Notes under the pieces: generated by a model
What the model was told of the DNA's origin: nothing
Databases searched by the model: none
What the model saw: only the letters and a program-made list of their open reading frames with translations
Source: Deltaproteobacteria bacterium
GTDB taxonomy: Bacteria; Desulfobacterota; Binatia; HRBIN30; CADEER01
Assembly (NCBI GenBank): GCA_029262455.1
Contig: JAJCZJ010000020.1
Span: forward strand, 248,001-312,000
Reading direction: 5' to 3'
DNA: 64,000 nucleotides
Translations under genes and position numbers: made by a program
In this document: piece after piece, positions 54,201 through 62,486 of the stretch
Numbering within the stretch: position 1 is the stretch's first letter
How the letters are laid out: the number at the start of each line of letters is the position of its first letter

Positions 54201-55436
54201 ACCGCCGCATCCGCGACATTCCGCGTCGGTACCATTCCAAGCACAAGCCACAGCAAAGCCACCGGGAAAACTCTGATAGTACGAATTCTCACAGGTCGGC
54301 TGGTCGGTGCCGTCAAGACCACGACAAACCTCTTGGTCGTCACCACCAAATCCGAGAAGGCCGGTCCGCCCGTCCTCACACGTCACCGACGCCGGCACGA
54401 CACTGCGAGCGCAAGCGTTTTGGAACGAATAGTCGTCGAGCGAGCCGCGGCAGTCCGTACCATTCCACCAACACGCCACCCCGTCTCCGGTCCGCACATC
54501 TTCGTAGAAGGAATTCTCACACGTGGCGCGGCTGGTGCCGTCGAGGGATCGGCAGGGTGCCGTGTCATTATTTCCAAAGCCGACTAAATTAGTCCGTCCG
54601 GGATCCATCGCGCAGGTTGCGCTCGCCGTTGGCGGCGCTACCGAGGACAAGCACTCGTTCCATCCGAAAAAGTCGTCAAAGCCGGAACCGCGGCAATCGC
54701 CGCCGTCCCACCAGCAAGCGACGCCGACGCCGCTGTCTCGATCTTCGTAGTAGGCATTTTCACAGGTCGCCTGGTCGGTGTCGTCCAACCGGCGACAGGC
54801 GCGAGAGTCATTGCCGCCAAAACCGAGCAGATTGGTTCGCTCTGTGTCCTGCGGACACGGAGCATCCGCCACCTCGGCGAGCGGGTCGCAAGCGTTGCTC
54901 GGGCAACTACTATCGGCGCTGCCAGAGCCGCCGGCACACCCCATGCATGAACCGCTGACGGACTCCCAGAAACAGGCAATCGGCTCGCCGTGATCTCGCG
55001 ACTCATCGTGGTAGTAGGCGTTCTCGCACGTACCCTGGTCGGTGTTGTCCAGGTTGCGGCATCGCCGCTGTCCGTTCCCACCCAGGCCCAGCATCGCGCT
55101 GCGCCCCGGGTCACCATCGCACACCAGATCGGACAGCCCATTGGCCGTCCCGTCGCAAGTGTTGACCGGACAGACCAAGTTGCGCCCGCCACAGCCGACA
55201 CAGGTCCCGGCGACAAAGCCGCACGAGGCCGCCTCGCCGCTCTGATTCATGTAGTAGGCCGACTCGCAAGTGGCCTGATCCCCGTGAAACTTCTTACACG
55301 GAGCGTGCGTCGCCCCCGCGAAGATCGTGCGCGAAGCATCGTCGGAGCAAGGCGGCGGTTGGACCGCTGTCGAAGTCGTCGCAAACAGCCCCAGCAATAC
55401 GCAAAAAACCACCGATTGCCGACTCAGATAGACCAT
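51285..55436 (-). CDS. Giant exported Cys/Trp-rich 15-repeat protein with sorting-like C-terminus
   Basis: A 1,383-residue exported protein (signal SVVFCVLLGLFATTSTA). It is built of about 15 copies of a roughly 75-90-residue unit: R-x4-GFG-G/N, CR-x-LDG, the core CENAYY, about 10 residues, then ACWWDG-x-x-CRGS and an N-x-C end. Six to eight Cys per unit imply disulfide-rich domains. Copies 1, 2, 5, 14 and 15 carry a CxGCG variant. Near the end come a Myxococcus-type Cys repeat (CGNGVVETGESCDDGN), a Pro/Thr linker (PPTPTPTPIGQG) and a tail PAPAVGGWGYG-hydrophobic-RRRDTE that resembles IPTL-CTERM sorting signals. Unit family not recognised. Surface or matrix role inferred. Confidence 0.8.
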   Translation of the reverse strand: MVYLSRQSVVFCVLLGLFATTSTAVQPPPCSDDASRTIFAGATHAPCKKFHGDQATCESAYYMNQSGEAASCGFVAGTCVGCGGRNLVCPVNTCDGTANGLSDLVCDGDPGRSAMLGLGGNGQRRCRNLDNTDQGTCENAYYHDESRDHGEPIACFWESVSGSCMGCAGGSGSADSSCPSNACDPLAEVADAPCPQDTERTNLLGFGGNDSRACRRLDDTDQATCENAYYEDRDSGVGVACWWDGGDCRGSGFDDFFGWNECLSSVAPPTASATCAMDPGRTNLVGFGNNDTAPCRSLDGTSRATCENSFYEDVRTGDGVACWWNGTDCRGSLDDYSFQNACARSVVPASVTCEDGRTGLLGFGGDDQEVCRGLDGTDQPTCENSYYQSFPGGFAVACAWNGTDAECRGCGGRNEDCAVNACVAQECAGDPGRSNFIGFGSIARGLGQNGGSCRQYDGDETTCENSWYMSRRRGRGVGCWWDGAECRGSTRRQGGDDACRVDSAECALGGRNTLLGFGGGGQSPCRVFDGVEAMCDDAFYEDEREGFPVACWFSTGLCLGSGGQFDQQNACVLDPIGPDATCLGDPNRTISVGFGNAGNASLGNAGAACHSLDSAGAAMCNMAFYENIGSGAGVACWWDGFTCNGSSSDNSNEDACRGGAVATPVTCTLDADRTTQIGRGGNGSRPCRVLDGTSEAVCEDTYYISDEGPIPVACWWDGDECRGTSGRFFFHNECLYDEPPLVADAVCGGGARSVLLGFGSFDESNDGARTCRALDDETVCENAYYQSFDSGFGVACWWDGSNCRGSGDDNADENVCLPDAECTLDPGRTTVLGFGENNTAVCRQLDGDQTMCENSFYVESDSGDAVACWWDDGDCRGSNDANSRLNSCLRTPQPATATCAARSVLLGFGETGSGRRGGACRQFDGDQAMCETAFYESADDYVPVACVWNVATDFCLGTSNYDSLNACLADAEPPTCPRDPTRTVFAGRGNKNSFGRSSGGSCRQFSDQPTCEMAFYVNKQDEPIACRWSGNCGGSRNQSEFNTCLTGGFTCDGRTTVVGGQGQGACRDLASTTEMQCEDAFYIGFRGRVPIACSWDAATQDCRGCGRNRNENSFCDVNVCSPLACDGDASRTTRIGQCRQIDTQGECEAAWHITGGPTIDPFAASCAWNAEEERCFGCGVPSQSGRECVDTCAVGCGNGVVETGESCDDGNMFDGDCCDSSCQLEPNGSACTDRLFCSEGAGACQAGACVGAVPRICGSCIADDCNEFDNACDDRDRGGGGRAVGAQLQGIPGPGPGPDPMSMPIPEPEGTECDDGLDGTAASACDANGMCVELVLVPPTPTPTPIGQGAVVPAPAVGGWGYGLMLLSLLGLSLAALRRRDTE

Positions 55437-55641
55437 GACTCCACCCTGCACCCGCTCCAGACAAGAATGGGACCGTACCCATAAAGCCCGAGCGGATACA
55501 ACAAAAACCCGGGCATACCCTCTAATAGATGTGGACTCTGGTCAAGGGTAAATTTTCTCCGTGACCCGACAGCGAAGACGCGCGCCCGCGCATCCTCCTG
55601 GGCACGAGCAATCCATCCCAGAGTATGCTACCCAACCGGCC

Positions 55642-55905
55642 ATGCAGAAACAGAGTGTTTGGCTACTATGGGGCGGCTCGCTGGCCGCGATCTTGTTCGG
55701 CAGCGGCTGGGTTGAGACGGTCGGCCAAGGCGTATTTGGTCTCACCTTTGTCGCCCACGTCGTCGAGTTCTTGATGAACCGGTCGCTTTTCGAAGAATCC
55801 GACGGCTCGATGATGCATCACTTCGTCCAGACGATGATCTACGGAATGTTCCATTGGCTGCCGATCAAGCAGGCGCAGGCGTCGGGCGCGGCCACCGGCA
55901 GCTGA
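55642..55905 (+). CDS. Small membrane protein of unknown function
   Basis: An 87-residue protein with two probable membrane helices (VWLLWGGSLAAILFG and GVFGLTFVAHVVEFLMN) and a conserved-looking HHFVQTMIYGMFHW near the end. I do not recognise a family. It lies 130 bp ahead of the monooxygenase gene on the same strand and could be co-transcribed. An upstream ATG/GTG frame to 55561 would add a polar segment with no visible support. Confidence 0.5.
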   Translation: MQKQSVWLLWGGSLAAILFGSGWVETVGQGVFGLTFVAHVVEFLMNRSLFEESDGSMMHHFVQTMIYGMFHWLPIKQAQASGAATGS

Positions 55906-56033
55906 CGACAACGTCCCACACGGCGCTCCCTCCGCGCAGCCAGCACTTCCAGCAGCGCCGCTCGCGCCGCCATGTTTTGCCCACCGCCGATGACGGCGAT
56001 CGACGCGCCCCCGACTCGCGGAAAGCTTTTTCA

Positions 56034-57500
56034 ATGCCCGACCCTCTTGACCACGCTTCCCTCAGCATCGCCGTTATCGGCGGTGGCCCGGCCGGTATCG
56101 CGACCGGTCACGAGCTCCTCGCCCAGGGCTTCACCAACTTTACGATCTACGAAGCCACCGACGCAGTCGGTGGGACCTGGCACATCCACACCTATCCCGG
56201 TCTCGCCTGCGATGTCTGGGCGCACTCGTACACGTTCACGTACCGCCCCAATCCGGAGTGGAGCGCGAGCTTCGTCGAACAACCAGAAATCGAGGCGTAT
56301 CTCCAACAGTGCGCTCGCGAGTTCGGCCTCGAGCAGCACATTCGCTTGAACAGTCGGATCGCCAAAGCGACCCTGCTCGACGGAGCCAGTTGGCGGCTCG
56401 AAACCGACACCGGCGAAGCCTTCGAGCACGATATCGTGATCAACGCGATGGGCAACCAACACACGCCGCTCCACCCCAACGTACCGGGCATCGATCAATT
56501 CGCCGGCGACAGCTTCCACGGCACGCGCTGGAACCACGACGTCGCTCTGGCCGGAAAACGAATCGCCATCGTCGGTTCAGCCGCCAGCGCCGTCCAGATC
56601 GTTCCCGAGGTAGCGAAAATCGCCGGTCATCTGACCGTCTTGCAACGCACTGCGAACTGGATCATGCCGCGCGGGCGCAAACCCTACTCGGAAGCGCGCC
56701 GCAAATGGTTTCGCCGCGTCCCGGCACTGATCCACATCACCAAACGCTTCCAACGCTTTCTCATGGGATTCGTTCAGCCCGCTGTGACCCTGGGCAACAA
56801 GACGATGGACAACTTCGAAGGCCGCGTCAAAAAGTTCATCGACAAGACGATCCCCGATCCAGCCCTGCGCGAAGCGCTCACCCCGAAGAGTCGCTGGGGC
56901 TGCAAACGCGGACTGGTGTCGGACGACTTCTACCCCGCCCTCATGCGCGACAACGTCGCGCTCGTGCCCGAAGGCCTCACCGCGGTGCGCCCGCAGGGCA
57001 TCACCACTGCAAGCGGCCGCGAAATCGATGTCGACGTGATCATCTACTGCACCGGTTATCGCATTCAGGACTTCGACCGCATCGACGTCACCGGTGACGT
57101 CGGACAATCGCTGGCCGATGTCATGGGCGACGCGCCCATGGCGCACAAGGGCATCGCCACCCCGGGCTTTCCGAACCATTTCTTCGCCGTCGGTCCGAAC
57201 GGTTTGGTCCTCAACGTCTCGTACTTCATCACCCTCGAGAAGAACGTCGAGAGCATCGTTCGACTGCTACGCGAAAAGCAGGCTGCCGGAGCACGCGCCA
57301 TCAGCGTGAAACCTGAAGTCCATCGGACCTACAACGAGTGGATGGACGCGCGGTTTCCGATGTTCTCCTGGGGCAACGAGTCGTGCGACAGCTACTACAG
57401 AAACGCGGCGGGCCGGGCGCCCTTCCTCTTTCCCGGCGACTTCGCGCTCTACGCGAAGCTGCAAGACGAAGGCGGCCTGCACGAATTCGACACCTACTAA
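56034..57500 (+). CDS. Flavin monooxygenase, Baeyer-Villiger type
   Basis: A 488-residue FAD/NADPH enzyme. FAD motif VIGGGPAGIATG and the associated YEATDAVGGTW and YPGLACDVWAHSY. NADPH motif IAIVGSAASAVQIVPE. The Baeyer-Villiger fingerprint F-x-G-x3-H-x3-W is intact as FAGDSFHGTRW. These enzymes convert ketones to esters/lactones or oxidise N/S-containing compounds; here the substrate is open. Weak ribosome site ahead of ATG 56034. The stop overlaps that of the convergent GT-C-like gene by a few bases. Confidence 0.92.
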   Translation: MPDPLDHASLSIAVIGGGPAGIATGHELLAQGFTNFTIYEATDAVGGTWHIHTYPGLACDVWAHSYTFTYRPNPEWSASFVEQPEIEAYLQQCAREFGLEQHIRLNSRIAKATLLDGASWRLETDTGEAFEHDIVINAMGNQHTPLHPNVPGIDQFAGDSFHGTRWNHDVALAGKRIAIVGSAASAVQIVPEVAKIAGHLTVLQRTANWIMPRGRKPYSEARRKWFRRVPALIHITKRFQRFLMGFVQPAVTLGNKTMDNFEGRVKKFIDKTIPDPALREALTPKSRWGCKRGLVSDDFYPALMRDNVALVPEGLTAVRPQGITTASGREIDVDVIIYCTGYRIQDFDRIDVTGDVGQSLADVMGDAPMAHKGIATPGFPNHFFAVGPNGLVLNVSYFITLEKNVESIVRLLREKQAAGARAISVKPEVHRTYNEWMDARFPMFSWGNESCDSYYRNAAGRAPFLFPGDFALYAKLQDEGGLHEFDTY

Positions 57501-58897
57501 GCGAGCTCTCGCGGCACAGCCGCGGCGCTCCGCGGCCGGCACCAAGCTTTGGCGGCCGCGATCACGACGAACAACAAAGCCGAAGGCGCCAACGTAAGGA
57601 ACAACCTGCTGTCGGCGGTCTGGCCCGCGGCGAAGTGCCACGCGTCGGTGCACCAAAGTACATAGAGGAACGGCACGACGGGCATGGCGACGACCAACGC
57701 CAGGCGTCCGGCTGCGTCGCAACTCGGCGATCGCATGCGCAACACGACCAAAGCCCAGAAAACGAACCACAGAAGGTTCCAGTTCCCTTGCGCAAACAGA
57801 TCCAAGAGAACCGGCAAGACCGCCTGCGCATGAAAGTGAGTGCTGGAGATATAGTCGCGAATACCAGCGTTGAAGAGTGCAAACCCCAGTGCCGCGGTAC
57901 CAACCAACAGCAACACGAGGACGCGACGCAATCTAAACTTACCGGTCGCGCGCGGACCCCGAGCGGCAAGACCGAGAACGCCCGCTACCATCAGGACCAC
58001 GCCCTCGAACTTCACCAAGGGCAGAGACAACAAGAAGCCGACACACAACACGAGGGAAGCACGCCCATCGGCATCGGCTCTACCGCGCTGACGGTCGGCC
58101 AGGTAGCTCAAGGCGCAGAAGGCAAGGAAGTGTACCGCCAGGATTCCGTCCGCATAACCGGCATGACTCGCGTGAATCACGAAGAGCGGCAGCCCCGAGA
58201 GACCCACCGCGGCGACCAGCCCCCAATCCGTCGAGAAAGATCGACGCAAAACAGCGAAGACGAGCACGACGGCGCTGGCGTAGTAGAAGGCCCAGGGAAG
58301 ATTCACCAACACGTCGTTCCACTCGCCGATGCCGATCGCCACCCACGCATGCAGGAGCGATACGTGCGGCGGGTAGTCGGTGCGGGCACCGCCACCGAGG
58401 TAGAACGGATCCGCCGGGTCGAGCACCAGCGACTGACGTGCAGACCAAACCTTGGCTCGCAACGTCCACACGGCGAACGCGTCCCAAACCTCGATCGGCT
58501 TGCGAACCACATCGAAGAAGACAAAGGACAGCTTGGAAACAACCAGCGCCCCAAGTCCGAAGGTGACCGGAAGCGGTAGTTCGGACGGCGGCATTGCCTC
58601 GCCTTCCCGCCGCGCGTTCGGGCCGGCCAACCGACGCCAGGCGACCGCGCCTAAAATCGCAGCGAGGCTCATGGCAAGCGCGGCAATCGAAGCCCGGTCG
58701 AGTCGGATCTCCACCAAGCCGAGGACGAGCATTGCCGAGGAGATCAGGGTTGCGCCCGTCGGATAAACGAGCCCGACGGCCACCATGCGATCGCCGACGC
58801 GACCGCTCAGCCAGGGAGCGAGGCACAATGCCCCCACGCTACAAGGGAACACCCCGGCGACCACAAGCCCCGCGAACAGTGCGCCGCAGTCGCTCAC
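57497..58897 (-). CDS. Polytopic membrane protein, GT-C glycosyltransferase-like
   Basis: A 466-residue protein with about 11 membrane helices. The segment KPIEVWDAFAVWTLRAK after an early helix resembles the first external loop of GT-C glycosyltransferases (WD motif near a lipid-sugar site), and ARTDYPPHVSLLHAW resembles the YPP motif in the following loop. Such proteins add sugars from polyprenyl-phosphate carriers on the outer side of the inner membrane. Its ATG overlaps the stop of the upstream gene (58894-60045, ATGA), so the two are a coupled pair. Confidence 0.65.
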   Translation of the reverse strand: MSDCGALFAGLVVAGVFPCSVGALCLAPWLSGRVGDRMVAVGLVYPTGATLISSAMLVLGLVEIRLDRASIAALAMSLAAILGAVAWRRLAGPNARREGEAMPPSELPLPVTFGLGALVVSKLSFVFFDVVRKPIEVWDAFAVWTLRAKVWSARQSLVLDPADPFYLGGGARTDYPPHVSLLHAWVAIGIGEWNDVLVNLPWAFYYASAVVLVFAVLRRSFSTDWGLVAAVGLSGLPLFVIHASHAGYADGILAVHFLAFCALSYLADRQRGRADADGRASLVLCVGFLLSLPLVKFEGVVLMVAGVLGLAARGPRATGKFRLRRVLVLLLVGTAALGFALFNAGIRDYISSTHFHAQAVLPVLLDLFAQGNWNLLWFVFWALVVLRMRSPSCDAAGRLALVVAMPVVPFLYVLWCTDAWHFAAGQTADSRLFLTLAPSALLFVVIAAAKAWCRPRSAAAVPRELA

Positions 58898-60045
58898 GGT
58901 TTCTTCTTCCCGCGCTGCATCGGCAGAATCCGCAACACCCGCATCAGACGCATCGTCGGCCTCGCGACGATCTCTTTGACGCGAAAGCGACGGCCATTGC
59001 CCAGCGTCAGGATGCCTTTCGCGGCGTCGAAGGTCTGGTTCGTGTAGCGGTAGATCAAGATGTATTCGGGACGACGACGGGTGTGGGTCCGCAACGGACC
59101 AACCAGCCGGCGCGGATAGAACAGATACTTCGACCGAATCACGTCGAACGGATAGTCCGACAACATTGCCATACTGGCGTCGGGCGGTACGTGGGTTCGC
59201 ACGCTCTCGACCACCTCACGAAGCTGCGGCCCGTACCCCTGCGCGGATGCATCGGCCGCCGCCACGGTCGGGAAACGCCGGAAGTCATCCATTGCGTTCG
59301 CAAACAGATCCATCGAAAAGCGCAGATCAATCAGCAGCCAGCCCAGCCCCACGGCGACCACTAACCGTCGCGTCCGGATGGGCTGCCGAGCGAGGCGCGA
59401 AACGAGAACCTCGAACAAGAGCAGCAGCGCCAGAGTCACACCGACCCAAAACGTCAGAGATACTCCGAGCAAGGTCGGGCCCATGAGCAGGTTGACGGTC
59501 TGCTGAGCACCGTACACTTCGCCCGAAAACAGCTCGCGCATCGCGCGGTGCAAACCAGCAACGGCGCCGTGCCCTTCGACCACGATCCGCCGCACGCGAA
59601 AGTCGGCGTCGTGCAGAACCCTCGCACCCAGCTGGCCGACGACCCCAGACCAGTCGGGGTGTTCGGATAGATCGAAGTACAAGCGGTCGCGCACCACACG
59701 GTGAAACACCAGCGTCTGGTTCCACTGGTCGACGTCACCGCGACGCCAGCGAAACTCCACCTGGACCTGGCCCTCCCGCGCCGGCTCGAGATCGAGCCAC
59801 ACACCCGGAGAGTTCCCGGCATCAAATCCCTCGTGTACCGCGTATACCCATCGATCTTCCGGATCGCGCTGCCAGGTAACGTCGAGACTATCGTCTTCCC
59901 AGACCGCGAGCGGCGCCGCCCCCAAGCTGATCGGGCCTGGGCTGAGCAATGCAATGGCACCCGACCAGCCGATCGCTACGACCGCAATCGCAAGCCACGG
60001 TCGGCGCAAGAGAGACCACGATCGCGTCTCTTTCACGTCGACCAC
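58894..60045 (-). CDS. Membrane protein with extracytoplasmic domain, partner of GT-C-like gene
   Basis: A 383-residue protein. One N-terminal helix (PWLAIAVVAIGWSGAIALL) precedes a beta-rich extracytoplasmic domain of about 130 residues (WEDDSLDVTWQRDPEDR, VQVEFRWRRGDVDQWNQ). Two or more helices follow (MGPTLLGVSLTFWVGVTLALL; LVVAVGLGWLLIDLRF) and then a cytosolic or periplasmic tail with SKYLFYPRRLVGPLR. A similar 'YPR' tail occurs in partners of GT-C proteins. Translationally coupled to the GT-C-like gene; probably one complex. Confidence 0.6.
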   Translation of the reverse strand: MVDVKETRSWSLLRRPWLAIAVVAIGWSGAIALLSPGPISLGAAPLAVWEDDSLDVTWQRDPEDRWVYAVHEGFDAGNSPGVWLDLEPAREGQVQVEFRWRRGDVDQWNQTLVFHRVVRDRLYFDLSEHPDWSGVVGQLGARVLHDADFRVRRIVVEGHGAVAGLHRAMRELFSGEVYGAQQTVNLLMGPTLLGVSLTFWVGVTLALLLLFEVLVSRLARQPIRTRRLVVAVGLGWLLIDLRFSMDLFANAMDDFRRFPTVAAADASAQGYGPQLREVVESVRTHVPPDASMAMLSDYPFDVIRSKYLFYPRRLVGPLRTHTRRRPEYILIYRYTNQTFDAAKGILTLGNGRRFRVKEIVARPTMRLMRVLRILPMQRGKKKP

Positions 60046-60117
60046 CCGGCGCTCTTCAAATCGGCTCTTGCCCGCAAGACTTTCCCCACCTCGTCGGTGA
60101 ACCTTCGGGGCGGACTG

Positions 60118-60297
60118 CTAGCGGATCGCCCCCTCACAACACTTCTTGTACTTCCGACCGCTACCGCACGGGCAAGGCTCGTTTCGTCCGACCTTGATCA
60201 CGCTCCTCGGCTCGGGCCGCTGGTGATGATGATTACAATCTGGGCCGTGGACGTGCTCCTCGGCGGCGGCCGACCCTGGCTCTTTCGAGGAATTCAT
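60118..60297 (-). CDS. SEC-C motif mini-protein
   Basis: A 59-residue protein ending in a complete SEC-C zinc motif: [18 protein letters not shown]. The N-terminal part is acidic and His-rich ([14 protein letters not shown]). SEC-C motifs bind zinc and, in SecA, contact SecB and the ribosome; small free-standing versions are probably adaptors. Start at ATG 60297; an upstream frame to 60372 adds unsupported residues. Divergent from cysK. Confidence 0.75.
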   Translation of the reverse strand: MNSSKEPGSAAAEEHVHGPDCNHHHQRPEPRSVIKVGRNEPCPCGSGRKYKKCCEGAIR

Positions 60298-60431
60298 CAC
60301 AGACACGCTACCAGATCGTGCAACAGGACCAAGGGGCGTCACCACTTCACGCCAAGCGCAAGTTGCCGGCAACGGCGACGATCGCGCCCAGGGGCTGGCC
60401 TCGAGTCCCTGTTCGAGGCAAAGTCACGATC

Positions 60432-61385
60432 ATGACAAGTCCCATTCACGATTCGGTTCTCGGACTGATAGGCGCTACGCCGATGGTCAGGCTCAACCGC
60501 ATTGCCGGCGAAGGCTGCGAGGTCGTCGTCAAGCTCGAGTCGGAGAATCCGGCGGGCAGCGTCAAGGACCGTGTCGCCCTGGCCATGGTCGAAGCGGCCG
60601 AACGCGACGGGCGACTCACTCCGGGTGACACCATCGTCGAACCAACCAGCGGCAACACCGGCATCGGACTCGCACTCGTGGCGGCAGTGAAGGGCTATCG
60701 GCTGATCATCACCATGCCGGACGACAGCTCGAAGGAGCGTCGCGACTTACTCGGGCACTACGGTGCGCAGGTCGTACTCACCCCGGCACGCAAGCTGATG
60801 CAGGGAGCCATCGATCGGGCGCGGCAGATCGTCGCTGAGAATCCGCGCTGCTTCATGCCACAACAATTCGCCAACCCAGCCAACCCCGAGGCCCACCGCA
60901 CGACGACAGCACGCGAAATCCTTGCCAGTACCAACGGAAGGATCGACGCGTTCGTCGCCGGGGTCGGCACCGGCGGAACGATCACCGGAGTCGGCGAGGT
61001 ATTGAAGCGAGAAATCCCGGACATTCGGATCATCGCCGTCGAGCCCGAGCACTCAGCCGTCCTCAGCGGCGGCGCTCGCCCCGTGCCTCACGCCATTCAG
61101 GGAATCGGCGCTGGGTTCGTACCCGAAATCCTCAACCGAGACCTCATCGACCAGATCCTGACCTGCTCGGACGAAGACGCCTTCGTGACCGCCCGACGGC
61201 TGGCGAGTGAAGAAGGGATCTCGGCGGGCCTTTCAGGCGGCGCGGCTGTTTGGGGAGCCTTGCGTGTCGCCGCTGATCTCGCACCCAAACAGCGCGTCGT
61301 AACGGTCGTGCCGGACGGGTGGGATCGCTACGCCAGCGTCAAGCCACCGGGTGCGGCACTCGCCGGTGTCGACTTCATCATCTAA
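60432..61385 (+). CDS. cysK: Cysteine synthase (O-acetylserine sulfhydrylase)
   Basis: A 317-residue PLP-dependent fold-type II enzyme. PLP lysine Lys45 in AGSVKDRVAL, substrate loop PTSGNTGIGL, and phosphate cradle GTGGTITG are all present, as is the C-terminal GISAGLSGGA. Joins O-acetylserine and sulfide to give cysteine. A cystathionine-beta-synthase branch is unlikely given length and motifs. The next gene, 12 bp downstream, is a YeiH-type sulfate exporter, so the two form a small sulfur operon. Confidence 0.93.
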   Translation: MTSPIHDSVLGLIGATPMVRLNRIAGEGCEVVVKLESENPAGSVKDRVALAMVEAAERDGRLTPGDTIVEPTSGNTGIGLALVAAVKGYRLIITMPDDSSKERRDLLGHYGAQVVLTPARKLMQGAIDRARQIVAENPRCFMPQQFANPANPEAHRTTTAREILASTNGRIDAFVAGVGTGGTITGVGEVLKREIPDIRIIAVEPEHSAVLSGGARPVPHAIQGIGAGFVPEILNRDLIDQILTCSDEDAFVTARRLASEEGISAGLSGGAAVWGALRVAADLAPKQRVVTVVPDGWDRYASVKPPGAALAGVDFII

Positions 61386-61397
61386 CGTCACAATCGA

Positions 61398-62486
61398 ATG
61401 ACCGACACCAAAACCTCAGTCCTGCCGGGGGTCGCGCTGACAACCGTGATTGCGATCGGCGCCGTCTACGTCAACCAGCTGCCTTTCCCGCCCTTCACCG
61501 TGGGTGAGGCCGGCCGCCATCCGATCGACAGCATCCTCTTCGCGGTCCTCTTCGGGGTCGCGTTGCGCAATACCGTCGAGTTGCCGGCATGGCTCGGCGC
61601 CGGGATCGTGTACTCCGTTCACAAAGTGTTGCCGTTCGCCATCGTTCTGATGGGAGCCAAACTCGACTTCTTCGATGTCGTCAGGATCTCCGGGCAATCG
61701 TTGCTCATCAGTGTGACCTGCGTGGTCTTGGCGCTCGTGCTCACCGTGTGGTTGTGCAAGCGCAATGGCGTCAGTCGCAACCTCGGACTTCTCATCGGTG
61801 TCGGCACGGCGATCTGTGGCGGCACCGCGATCGCGGTGGCGGCGCCGGTCATCGAAGCCGACGAGAACGATACCGCCTTTGCCATCACGACCATCACGGT
61901 CTTCGGGCTCATCTCGATCGTCGTCTTTCCGTTAATGGGTCACGCCATCGGCATGTCGCAGGAAGACTTCGGGGTGTGGGCCGGCACCGCGATCCACGCG
62001 ACGCCGCAGGTCGTGGCGGCCGGCGTGGCCTACGGCCCGATCGCTGCGGAGGTCGCGGTCATCGTCAAGCTCGTACGCGTACTCCTGCTGGCACCGCTCG
62101 TCGTCGGGCTCGGGATCATGCACGCCAGGGAAAAACGTGCTCGTCAGGAAGCCCATGTGACACAGGCCACAGATCTGACAACACTATTTCCGCCATTTAT
62201 CTTCGGCTTCATACTGGTCGCGCTCGCCAATACCCTGAACCTGCTTCCCGACTTCACCGTACACGTGAAGGAGAGCTTCCTCTGGCCAGAGGGGAGCCAC
62301 GCACTAGCAATGAGCAAGATGGTCACCTCAGCTTCAGGCTGCCTCATCACCATGGCAATGGCCGGCGTAGGGCTCGGCGTCAACATTCGCGGACTCCTCA
62401 AGGTTGGCCTAACAGCCGCGTACGTCGGGCTGTTCTCCGCCGTCGTCCTAGCCGGCTTCAGTCTACTGTGGATCGCCGTATTGTGA
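61398..62486 (+). CDS. yeiH: YeiH-family putative sulfate exporter
   Basis: A 362-residue membrane protein with about 10 helices of the YeiH/UPF0324 family (PF03601). Signature blocks: PFAIVLMGAKLDFFDVVR, GVGTAICGGTAIAVAAPV, and GTAIHATPQVVAAGVAYG. Described as putative sulfate or sulfite exporter; evidence for the transported species is limited. Pairing with cysK supports a sulfur-oxyanion or sulfide-related role. Its 3' end overlaps the convergent NtrC-type gene by 24 bp. Confidence 0.88.
   Translation: MTDTKTSVLPGVALTTVIAIGAVYVNQLPFPPFTVGEAGRHPIDSILFAVLFGVALRNTVELPAWLGAGIVYSVHKVLPFAIVLMGAKLDFFDVVRISGQSLLISVTCVVLALVLTVWLCKRNGVSRNLGLLIGVGTAICGGTAIAVAAPVIEADENDTAFAITTITVFGLISIVVFPLMGHAIGMSQEDFGVWAGTAIHATPQVVAAGVAYGPIAAEVAVIVKLVRVLLLAPLVVGLGIMHAREKRARQEAHVTQATDLTTLFPPFIFGFILVALANTLNLLPDFTVHVKESFLWPEGSHALAMSKMVTSASGCLITMAMAGVGLGVNIRGLLKVGLTAAYVGLFSAVVLAGFSLLWIAVL

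Noticed and set aside
51285-55436. CRISPR-like direct repeats in the 51-55 kb region
   Set aside because: The repetition is protein-level: units are about 225-270 bp, vary in sequence, and stay in one open frame with a signal peptide. No short identical repeats with regular spacers are present.
56490-56560. A deletion in the Baeyer-Villiger fingerprint
   Set aside because: On first alignment SFHGTRW looked truncated, but read from FAGDSFHGTRW the F-x-G-x3-H-x3-W motif is complete.
57338-58579. 413-codon plus-strand frame over the GT-C-like gene
   Set aside because: Highly charged, no hydrophobic or domain pattern; the minus-strand frame encodes a coherent membrane protein coupled to its neighbour.
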